A DNA stretch of 64,000 nucleotides, taken from Geomonas diazotrophica. Lineage in GTDB: Bacteria > Desulfobacterota > Desulfuromonadia > Geobacterales > Geobacteraceae. Made by a program: the position numbers and the translations under genes. Below, piece by piece: positions 28,676 through 35,514 of this stretch (the stretch's first letter is position 1; every line of letters starts with the position of its first letter). The stretch lies in the NCBI RefSeq assembly GCF_018919385.1, contig NZ_JAHLMF010000008.1, positions 248,001 to 312,000 on the forward strand, read 5' to 3'. The notes beneath the pieces were generated by a model, which saw only the letters and a program-made list of their open reading frames with translations, did not search any database and was not told the DNA's origin.

Positions 28676-29047
28676 TTGAAGAAAAAGATCCTCATCATCG
28701 ACGACAGCGAACTGGTACTTGCCATGGCCAAGGACGCCCTTGACCAAGCGGGCTACCAGGTGGTGACCGCCACCAACGGCATAGAGGCCAACCGCTTCAT
28801 TTTTTCCAAGGACAAGCCCGACCTGATCATCATGGACATCATGATGCCCATGCTGGACGGCAACAAGAAGGCCAAGCTTTTGAAGGAGAACGAGGTAAGC
28901 CGGGACATCCCGATCCTGCTCCTTTCCTCCAAGGGGGAAGCCGAGATGCGCCAGCTCGTGGTCGAGGCCAACGCCGACGGGTACATCCTGAAGCCGTTCA
29001 CGCCGGGCCAGATAACGGAGGCCGTCGACAAGGTGCTGGCCCGATGA
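28676..29047 (+). CDS. single-domain CheY-like response regulator
   Basis: A 123-residue receiver that starts with TTG after AAAGGAG. It has IIDDSE at the acidic pocket, Asp54 in LIIMDIMMP, a Ser-Ser at the switch threonine position (LLLSSKG) and the conserved lysine in ILKPFTP. There is no output domain, so it acts by protein contact, either on the flagellar motor or on another target. It is the last gene of the chemosensory operon. Confidence 0.92.
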   Translation: MKKKILIIDDSELVLAMAKDALDQAGYQVVTATNGIEANRFIFSKDKPDLIIMDIMMPMLDGNKKAKLLKENEVSRDIPILLLSSKGEAEMRQLVVEANADGYILKPFTPGQITEAVDKVLAR

Positions 29048-29052
29048 GGTAG

Positions 29053-29108
29053 CCGGCCGGGGGGAGATGTAAAAAAACGAACAGTTCTTTTTTTTACATC
29101 GCCCGGCC
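29053..29108 (+). terminator. long hairpin ending the chemosensory operon
   Basis: GGCCGGG...GATGTAAAAAAA pairs with TTTTTTTTACATC...CCCGGCC, interrupted by a few unpaired bases, around a CGAACAGTTC-type loop. It starts six bases after the cheY stop. The T-rich side lies within the stem rather than after it, so it may act as a terminator or as an mRNA end stabiliser. Confidence 0.6.
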
Positions 29109-29241
29109 AACCTCCCGTGCCGCCGACGTTTTCGCCGGCAGCGGAGAACCGCTGTAAAAAAATGCACACCCGGAGCCCCCGCACCTTCAAAACTGGTACG
29201 CCGCAAGCCTCCGATTACACTGGGTTTTGTTCCTGACTTCT

Positions 29242-29257
29242 TGGCACGGATATTGGA
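29242..29257 (+). promoter_or_regulatory. candidate sigma-54 promoter
   Basis: TGGCACG-GATA-TTGGA matches the -24/-12 consensus TGGCACG-N4-TTGCA except that the -12 GC is GG. It lies about 45 bp ahead of the small gene at 29300. Confidence 0.5.
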
Positions 29258-29299
29258 ATATCGTCAGGTGTTTCAATGTCAATGCGATGGGAGAAAACC

Positions 29300-29599
29300 A
29301 TGGACCACCAGTACAGCATCATCAACCAGTGCCTCCAACTGCTCAAGCAAAGCGACCTGCCCACCATCAAGAAGCTGCGCGTCGAAATACAGCTGATCCA
29401 GATGAAGCGGCTGCTATTAAACGACCGGCTCACCAACGACATGGTCAAGGGGGCCTGCGGCGAGGACGTCTTTGAAGGGCTGTTGAACCAGATGCGCAGG
29501 ATCTGCGGCGAGGGGTCCCAGGGGGACGCCTTAACGGACCTGATGGAGCGGATCGGCGGGATGTTGACCGAGCTGGGCGGGGAGCACGCCCACCACTGA
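29300..29599 (+). CDS. conserved-looking small helical protein of unknown function
   Basis: A 99-residue protein (MDHQYSIINQCLQLLKQ...). It is mostly alpha-helical by composition, with two cysteines (one in KGACGED and one in RRICGEG) and a histidine-rich end (GGEHAHH). I chose the ATG at 29300 because GGGAG lies seven bases upstream; an in-frame ATG at 29276 adds eight codons. Its 3' end overlaps the 3' end of the opposing sensor kinase by 69 bp. I do not recognise it; a flagellar-chaperone-like or regulator-like helical bundle is possible but unsupported. Confidence 0.6.
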   Translation: MDHQYSIINQCLQLLKQSDLPTIKKLRVEIQLIQMKRLLLNDRLTNDMVKGACGEDVFEGLLNQMRRICGEGSQGDALTDLMERIGGMLTELGGEHAHH

Positions 29600-31171
29600 G
29601 GTTGCGGCGACCGGCAGCACCACCGTCGCCACCGTCCCTCTCCCGACCGTCGAGGCGAGCTGCAGCCGACCGCCGTGCTCGGTCACGATGAACTGCGAGA
29701 TGTACAGGCCGAGACCGCTGCCGCCGAGTTCCAGCTTGGTGGAATAAAAGGGCTCGAAGAGTCGCTCCATGGTCTCCGGCGCGATGCCGACGCCGTTGTC
29801 GCGCACCTCGACCACCACCTCGCTCCTGGCGGCATCGTGGCGGGTGCTGAGTTGGACCTCGCCGCGCCCGCCGGCAAATGACTGCATGGCGTTGAGTATC
29901 AGGTTGATGAGCACCTGCTCGATCTGCTGCTGGCTGCCGGCAACCGCTGGGATCCCCGTTCCCAGCGAGGTGTGCAGTTGCACGTCTCGTTTTGTCTGGC
30001 AGGCAAGCACCGAAAGGGCAGCCGAGACCGCGCTGTTGATCTCCAACCTCTGGCGCAGCTGCCCCCCTCCCCCCACCCCGTAATCACGCAGCCCCTGCAC
30101 CACCTGGGCGATTCGTTCCGAGTTCTCCACGATCTTGCCGGCGTTTTCCGTGAGCACCTGGCGCGCCTTCTGGTAGGGCACCCCCCCGAGGTAGAATTCC
30201 CCCTCCTCCTGCCAGACCCCGTCCAGAAGCGGCAGCGCGTCGGCGAGCATCTTCCCGATCATGTGCCCCGAGAAACGGATCGAGGCGTTGGGGTTGTTGA
30301 TCTCGTGGGCCATTGAGGAAAGGAGCAGACCAAGCGAGGTCATCTTGTTGGTCTGGATCAGCCGGGCCATAACCCGCTTCTTCTCCTCCTGCACCTCCAG
30401 CCTCATCGCCCGGAGCAGTTCGTCCTGCAGCGCCTGGTTTTCCAGCTCGCGCAGCTCCAGCGATGCGGCCATGGCGTTGATGGCGTTGGCGGCCCGGCCC
30501 AGTTCGTCGTCACCGTCCAAGTCGACGCGGGCGGAGAGCGTGCCGTTGCCGATCTTCTCGATCCCCCCAAGGAGCAGGTTGAAGGAGTTGGTGACCCGCT
30601 TGAGGATCTGGTAGCAAAGCAGGGACACGAAGATCCAGAACAGGGTGCCGATTGCCAGAGAGGCTGCCACCAGGGTGACCAGCCGCTCGCGCGCGCCGGA
30701 GGTGTCCAGCTTCAGCCTCACCTCTCCGATGACCCGCTGCTCGTTCCCCTGGGGCTGGCCGAGCAGCGCCGACTCGGGGGAGAGCACCCCGCTGGGAGAG
30801 CTGATGGGAACCCGCATGTCGATGGCGTCGTCCGGGACGGTCTGGGATTTTACCTGCTGGGCATGCAGCCGTCCCTCCCGGTCCACGATGGAGACCGAAA
30901 GTACCGAGGGGTAGCGTGCGGTCCCCTCGGCCAGAATATTGAGCGCCTCCTTGTTTTCAGCGAAGAGGGGCAGGCGCGCGTTCTGGGCCAGGATGGTCGC
31001 CAGAAGCTTCCCTTCCCGCTCCATGTTGGAGCGGTAGGCGTTCAACTCGGTAATGACGTAGAAGGTGACGAAAGCGGCGGTCAAAAGCGCGATAGTGCCG
31101 GTGAAGATCAGGTAAAGCCGGAACCGGAAACTCTTGGCATAGGGAGGGAGACGCAATTTCCTTTTTCTCAT
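29531..31171 (-). CDS. membrane-bound sensor histidine kinase
   Basis: A 546-residue kinase. TM1 is at 19-41 and TM2 at 164-188; the periplasmic part between them (about 120 residues, LPLFAENKEALNILAEGTARYPSV...) resembles CHASE8-like sensor domains. A HAMP domain follows (about 190-240), then a coiled coil, the H-box SSMAHEINNP with His289, and an ATPase domain with DNGVGIAPETMERLFEPF and GGSGLGLYIS. It begins one base after the stop of the binding-protein gene and is the last gene of the TonB receptor operon. No response regulator is adjacent downstream; the sigma-54 regulator at 35508-36911 is the nearest candidate partner. Confidence 0.93.
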   Translation of the reverse strand: MRKRKLRLPPYAKSFRFRLYLIFTGTIALLTAAFVTFYVITELNAYRSNMEREGKLLATILAQNARLPLFAENKEALNILAEGTARYPSVLSVSIVDREGRLHAQQVKSQTVPDDAIDMRVPISSPSGVLSPESALLGQPQGNEQRVIGEVRLKLDTSGARERLVTLVAASLAIGTLFWIFVSLLCYQILKRVTNSFNLLLGGIEKIGNGTLSARVDLDGDDELGRAANAINAMAASLELRELENQALQDELLRAMRLEVQEEKKRVMARLIQTNKMTSLGLLLSSMAHEINNPNASIRFSGHMIGKMLADALPLLDGVWQEEGEFYLGGVPYQKARQVLTENAGKIVENSERIAQVVQGLRDYGVGGGGQLRQRLEINSAVSAALSVLACQTKRDVQLHTSLGTGIPAVAGSQQQIEQVLINLILNAMQSFAGGRGEVQLSTRHDAARSEVVVEVRDNGVGIAPETMERLFEPFYSTKLELGGSGLGLYISQFIVTEHGGRLQLASTVGRGTVATVVLPVAATSVVGVLPAQLGQHPADPLHQVR

Positions 31172-31172
31172 G

Positions 31173-32021
31173 TCAGTGCCCCGCCAAGCCGTTCAGCTTC
31201 AACTGGCGCACGACCCCCTCGTTGCTCCTGGTGACGGCACGGCGGGGGGCCTCCCCCCCCTCTTCCGGCGTGTGTCCATCCAGCACGTGCTGCGCCAGTT
31301 CGGCAAGTTGCCTGCCGATATCGTAACGGTCGATGGTGAGGGCGACGGCCCCTCCCATGGAGAGGTAGACGTCGGCGAAAGTGACTACGGGCACACGCTC
31401 GGCCTGGGAGAAGAGGAAGTAGGCTTCGGTGGAGACCGGGGAGACCGCCGTCGTATCGGGAAGCATCCAGAGCGCGTCGACCTTACCCTTCAAGGAAGCA
31501 AGCATGGCCGGCGTCTCCTTGGGGGCATGCACCTCGCGCAGCACCAGCCTGACCCCGCCGCGCGCGGCCGCTGCGACCGCACGTTTCACGTACCCCCCGC
31601 TTCGTGCCGGGTCGTAGAGCACCCCCACCCGTTCCGCGCCCATTTCCTCGAAGACAGACAGGTAGCGCCCCGGGTCCAGGAGCATGCTGACGCCGCCCGC
31701 GCCCCCGCGCGGCCTGGCATTGAGCGCCAGCATGTAGAGCACTGGGGTTGCGTGCTGCTTTTGCGCCAGTTCCAGGGCTCGGTCACCGACCGCCACGATC
31801 AGCTTCGGGTGTTCCTCCCGAGTGATGCGGGTCAAGTCGAGTTCGGCGTAATCGGAGAGGACGATGCGGCGCACCGATCCCCGGCAGTCGCGCTTGAAAC
31901 CGCGTACCGCCTCGTCGTATCCCTTGTCGTGCATGGACTGGAGCAAGAGGACGTCGTAGGCCAGGGCGAGCGTCGGTGTCAGAGTAAAGAACACCAGAAG
32001 CAAGACTCTTAGAAGTGACAT
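31173..32021 (-). CDS. periplasmic substrate-binding protein (ABC_sub_bind / TrpX-like family)
   Basis: A 282-residue secreted protein with a signal peptide (residues 1-21, LLLVFFTLTPTLALA). The fold pattern (YDVLLLQSMHDKGYDEAVRGF, LIVAVGDRALELA, ERVGVLYDPARSG, DALWMLPDTTAVSP, PVVTFADVYLSMGGAVAL; quoted in parts) is that of the ABC transporter substrate-binding family often found beside sensor kinases. There are no ABC membrane or ATPase genes next to it. It overlaps the TonB receptor by 13 bp and is followed at one base by the kinase, so it probably acts as the kinase's periplasmic ligand receptor. Ligand unknown. Confidence 0.85.
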   Translation of the reverse strand: MSLLRVLLLVFFTLTPTLALAYDVLLLQSMHDKGYDEAVRGFKRDCRGSVRRIVLSDYAELDLTRITREEHPKLIVAVGDRALELAQKQHATPVLYMLALNARPRGGAGGVSMLLDPGRYLSVFEEMGAERVGVLYDPARSGGYVKRAVAAAARGGVRLVLREVHAPKETPAMLASLKGKVDALWMLPDTTAVSPVSTEAYFLFSQAERVPVVTFADVYLSMGGAVALTIDRYDIGRQLAELAQHVLDGHTPEEGGEAPRRAVTRSNEGVVRQLKLNGLAGH

Positions 32022-33838
32022 CTCACCCCCACTTCAGCCCAGCGCCCCGTGTTCTTGTAAAGATCGGAAAGGTACTGCTGACCGTCGAAGATGTTCCTGA
32101 GCGAGCCGAACAGCTCAACCGACCCGAATTCGGAATACTCGAACGTTTTGCTCAGGTGCAGGTCCCAGAGAATCCCCCTGTTCCTGCCGTCAATGGCATT
32201 CCAGTCGATGTAATGCCCGATCAACTGTGCCTGAAACCGCGACGGGTCGCGGTAGCGCAGCCCGAGCTTTAGGGTGTGTTTGGGGACGGAATTGAGCACG
32301 GCCCCATCGGCCCCATCTGTGGCGCGTATGTAGGTGTAGCCGCTGGAAAGCGAGGTATTGAAGACGGGGACCGTACGGAGCTCGAATTCGCCCCCATGCT
32401 TTAGTTGTCTCTTCTTTACGATGGCGCCGAATTCGTTGCTGTTGACGTCCCAGGTGTCGTTTCTGAAGAGGGTGGCCTTGAGCCAAAGGTAGGGGACATC
32501 CCCCGACTCGAAGCCCACTTGGGAGGTCCACACCTTTTCGGTGGATTCGGCGCGGTTCAAGGAGGTGAGACTGTACCCTCTGGCGGTGTAGCCGCGCAGG
32601 AGGCTGTTCTCACTCAGGGCATAGGTGATGCCAAAGCTTGGGCTGAAGCGGTTTCCGCCGAATCCGGTCCAGTCAAAGCGAGCACTTGGGGTTATGGCGA
32701 AGTTGCCGACGGTGAAGGTGTCGTTGAGGTAGACACCCAGCCGGTCGGCGTTTTTAGCCTCTTCGCCGGGGATGCGTCCACCTCGCAGGCGCACCCTGAC
32801 ATGGTCGTAATCCACGCCCGCCACTACCAGCTGCCACTCTCCAAGCCAGGAAAGTTTGAGGCTTCCCCCGGTGCTGTCGTCGTCTTCCCGAGTGCTCTGC
32901 ATGACGGATCCACCGGGTGAGCTGACCATGAACATCTCCATGGTGCTCTGGCGGCTCCTCAGGGAGGCGTCGAGGGAAAGCCTGTTATCCAGCGGCAACT
33001 GCAAGGCAAGCGACGATAGGATCTCATGCTTTTTGTCGTTGACGTCGACGTTGGGGACGGCGAGGACCCCCGAGTCTCTGGTGGTGTAGAGGGTGGTCAG
33101 GGTGAGCGTCCCACGCACCGGGAGTTCGTAGTGCAGCTTGCCGTACAGGTTCCTCAGATCTGCCTGGTTGTTGGGACGCAACCCGTCTGAGCGCAGCCTC
33201 CCTCCAAAGAGGTAGTAGCCAAGCCGGTCGACGGTACCGGTCACCTCCCCGCGTCCGTCGACGGTCTCCCTCGTCCCGTAGGAGCCGGACACGGTGCCGT
33301 CGACGACTCGGTCCTGCTGCGGCATCTTGGTTATCACGTTGATGACACCGCCCAGGGCGCTCCCCCAGGCACTGGAGGCGGCGCCCTTGACAATCTCGAT
33401 ACGGTCGATGATCTGAGCAGGTATGGAGCCTAGGTCCGGGAAATTATCGGAAAGGCTGTTGAGCGGCACGTTGTCGATCAGTACCAGTACGTGGTCGAAG
33501 TCGGAGCCCTGTATCTCAATGTTGGTGAGCGTGCCGGGTGTGCCGTTTACCTCGAATTGGATGCCGGTTACGGCGTAGAGGATGTCGGGCAGGGTATGGG
33601 CGTTCAAGGCCGCGATTTCGCCGGCCGTGACCACGGTGATGTTTTCCGCTGTCTGTGAAGCCGGACGCGGCGACCTGCTCGCGGAGACTGGGTCGCCGCC
33701 TGCGCCGTTGAACAGCTCAAGGGAACTCAGGTCGTCGTCACTTCTTGCAGGCATTGCTGTCATCAGGCAGAGCGTCACAGTCAGCAGCAACGGCTTGACC
33801 ATGGCAAACACTGACAAAACTGAGGACCGTCTCCTCAC
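32009..33838 (-). CDS. TonB-dependent outer membrane receptor
   Basis: A 609-residue receptor starting with GTG behind GAGGAGG. The signal peptide is at about 13-33. The plug domain (about 60-180) shows ENITVVTAGEIAALNAHTLPDIL (part), GSDFDHVLVLIDNVPLN and IDRIEIVKGAASSAWGSALGGVINVITK (part). The rest is a 22-strand-type barrel ending in a terminal aromatic (VGVRCHF). It is BtuB/vitamin-B12-like in size but the substrate is not evident. It heads the operon receptor - binding protein - kinase and is transcribed away from the peptide gene at 33959, sharing a 120 bp spacer with it. Confidence 0.93.
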   Translation of the reverse strand: MRRRSSVLSVFAMVKPLLLTVTLCLMTAMPARSDDDLSSLELFNGAGGDPVSASRSPRPASQTAENITVVTAGEIAALNAHTLPDILYAVTGIQFEVNGTPGTLTNIEIQGSDFDHVLVLIDNVPLNSLSDNFPDLGSIPAQIIDRIEIVKGAASSAWGSALGGVINVITKMPQQDRVVDGTVSGSYGTRETVDGRGEVTGTVDRLGYYLFGGRLRSDGLRPNNQADLRNLYGKLHYELPVRGTLTLTTLYTTRDSGVLAVPNVDVNDKKHEILSSLALQLPLDNRLSLDASLRSRQSTMEMFMVSSPGGSVMQSTREDDDSTGGSLKLSWLGEWQLVVAGVDYDHVRVRLRGGRIPGEEAKNADRLGVYLNDTFTVGNFAITPSARFDWTGFGGNRFSPSFGITYALSENSLLRGYTARGYSLTSLNRAESTEKVWTSQVGFESGDVPYLWLKATLFRNDTWDVNSNEFGAIVKKRQLKHGGEFELRTVPVFNTSLSSGYTYIRATDGADGAVLNSVPKHTLKLGLRYRDPSRFQAQLIGHYIDWNAIDGRNRGILWDLHLSKTFEYSEFGSVELFGSLRNIFDGQQYLSDLYKNTGRWAEVGVRCHF

Positions 33839-33890
33839 ACACCCTCCTCATAAAAAAAAACAAATTTATTATTGCAGATCATATAAGTTG

Positions 33891-33905
33891 GTGCTAATGT
33901 AGCAC
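33891..33905. promoter_or_regulatory. inverted repeat GTGCTA-ATG-TAGCAC in the divergent spacer
   Basis: A perfect 6 bp inverted repeat with a 3 bp centre, midway between the divergent TonB receptor and peptide genes. It could be a shared operator; no regulator is assigned. Confidence 0.4.
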
Positions 33906-33958
33906 GGCAGGTTAAAAAAGTCCAAATTTTTCACAACACAAAAAGGGGGGAAAACGCA

Positions 33959-34069
33959 ATGGCAAAAGAAAACCTGGAAGTGGAGATTCTCGACGAAGGC
34001 AACAACATGGTAGAAACAAATGGCTTGGGCTGCTGCATCTACTTGTACCTGTTTGTCGGCCTCATATGA
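33959..34069 (+). CDS. RiPP precursor peptide (geopeptide-like), 36 aa
   Basis: A 36-codon gene starting at ATG behind AGGGGGG. The first 20 residues (MAKENLEVEILDEGNNMVET) are acidic and leader-like; the last 15 (GLGCCIYLYLFVGLI after one Asn) are strongly hydrophobic with an adjacent pair of cysteines and alternating tyrosine/leucine, a plausible modified core. It is 110 bp ahead of a radical SAM/SPASM enzyme on the same strand, with a hairpin in between. The arrangement and the CC-aromatic core match what I remember of the putative 'geopeptide' family paired with a dedicated radical SAM maturase; I could not check this. The mature product, its modification and its export are unknown; no transporter or protease gene is adjacent. 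Confidence 0.75.
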   Translation: MAKENLEVEILDEGNNMVETNGLGCCIYLYLFVGLI

Positions 34070-34076
34070 AATGGGA

Positions 34077-34113
34077 GGAGCCTCGCCTTCCTCTGTGAGC
34101 AAGGCGAGGCTCC
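34077..34113 (+). terminator. hairpin between precursor peptide and maturase (partial terminator/attenuator)
   Basis: A perfect 13 bp stem, GGAGCCTCGCCTT with AAGGCGAGGCTCC, around an 11-base loop, starting eight bases after the precursor stop. Only TT follows, so termination would be incomplete. Such hairpins in peptide operons raise the precursor-to-enzyme ratio. Confidence 0.7.
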
Positions 34114-34179
34114 TTGCGTACCATCCACACAACATTTGTGGCCGGCAACACGACGGTCAGACGATAGGTACAATCTCTC

Positions 34180-35514
34180 ATGAAACTTTCCCACTACATG
34201 AAGATCTTCCCCTCCCCCGACCGACCCGGGTACGTCCTCCTCTATTCCACCCTGCGCGGTTCAGTCGCGGCGATCCCGGCTCAAACTCTGGCGTCCCTGC
34301 AAGAGGGAGTCTTCCCCGTCGAGGGATGCGAGGCGCTGACACGGCTCGGCATGCTGGTAGAGGACCCCGACGTGGAAAGGGAACAGATGCGTGGCCTCAT
34401 CGACCGCGCCAACGCGGGGCCGCGGCATTTCATGGCCTCGGTGGTGCTGAACCTCGACTGCAACCTGGACTGCGGCTACTGCTTCGAAGGCGAGTTCCGC
34501 TGCGGGCACTACATGTCGGAAGAAACCGCCGATCTTCTGGTGGAGACGCTGGTAAGGGAGAGGATCTCGCAGGGGTGGGACGTCACGGTCTCCTTCTACG
34601 GCGGGGAGCCGCTGCTGTCGCAGGACCTGATCCGTCGCATTTCGCAGCCGCTGCAGGCTGCGGCCCTGCATCACGGCGTGAAGTACGCCTTCACCCTGGT
34701 GACCAACGGCACGCTCCTCGACCGGGACACGGTGCTGCAGTTGCTCCCCCTGGGACTGCAGGGGGCGAAGTTCACCCTTGACGGCCCCCGGGAGATTCAT
34801 GACGTCCAACGCCCCTACGCCTCCGGCGCCGGGAGTTTCGAGATCATAGCTGCGAACCTGGCGCAGGTCTGCGACCTCATCTCCATCCAACTGGGGGCGA
34901 ATTTCCGGCCGGAAAACTACCGGGAGTTCCCGCGGTTGCTCGACCAGCTTCCCCTTTACGGCGTCACGCCGGACAAGCTCAGCGTGGTGATGTTCACGCC
35001 CGTCGTCTCCACGGGGGGGTGCTCGGACTTCAACACCGGCTGCGCCTTGTCCGAGGAACCGTGGCTCATGGAGGCGGCACCTTTCCTGCGCGAAGCGACC
35101 CTGGCCAGGGGGTACCGCGCCCCCACGCTCAAGCCGTCCGCCTGCGTCGTGGAACTCGACGACAACCTGGTGATCGATTGCACCGGAAAGTTCTACAAGT
35201 GCCCGGCGTTCATGGGCTCGGAAGAGATGAGCATCGGCGGTTTGAGGGAAGGTTTACAGGACTACAGGGCATCACACGGGATCGGGAACTGGCAGGTGGA
35301 TGCCTGCCTCGAGTGCAGCTATCTGCCGCTTTGTTTCGGCGGTTGCCGTTTCGTCAGCAAGCTCCAGGGTAAGTCGCTGACAGAGGTGGACTGCCGGCGC
35401 AAATTCTATGACGCGACCCTGGAACAGACCGTGCTGCAGAACCTCACCTACCTTGCCCCCAGGAAAAAGGGCTCCGCGCAAAGCGCACCCGCCCAGGCAG
35501 CACCTCCCTACTGA
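34180..35514 (+). CDS. radical SAM/SPASM peptide maturase (geopeptide maturase-like)
   Basis: A 444-residue enzyme. The N-terminal 85 residues look like a peptide-recognition region (YMKIFPSPDRPGYVLLYSTL). The radical SAM core has CNLDCGYC with Cys94, Cys98 and Cys101 for the 4Fe-4S cluster, and FYGGEPLL for SAM binding. The C-terminus is a SPASM domain: ACVVELDD...IDCTGKFYKCPAF, then CLECSYLPLCFGGC (a CX2CX5CX3C pattern) and a last cysteine in DCRRKF, enough for two auxiliary clusters. Such enzymes make thioether or carbon-carbon links in peptides. The Shine-Dalgarno site is weak (TAGGTA), in line with low enzyme and high precursor output. The 3' end overlaps the opposing response regulator gene by 7 bp. 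Confidence 0.9.
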   Translation: MKLSHYMKIFPSPDRPGYVLLYSTLRGSVAAIPAQTLASLQEGVFPVEGCEALTRLGMLVEDPDVEREQMRGLIDRANAGPRHFMASVVLNLDCNLDCGYCFEGEFRCGHYMSEETADLLVETLVRERISQGWDVTVSFYGGEPLLSQDLIRRISQPLQAAALHHGVKYAFTLVTNGTLLDRDTVLQLLPLGLQGAKFTLDGPREIHDVQRPYASGAGSFEIIAANLAQVCDLISIQLGANFRPENYREFPRLLDQLPLYGVTPDKLSVVMFTPVVSTGGCSDFNTGCALSEEPWLMEAAPFLREATLARGYRAPTLKPSACVVELDDNLVIDCTGKFYKCPAFMGSEEMSIGGLREGLQDYRASHGIGNWQVDACLECSYLPLCFGGCRFVSKLQGKSLTEVDCRRKFYDATLEQTVLQNLTYLAPRKKGSAQSAPAQAAPPY

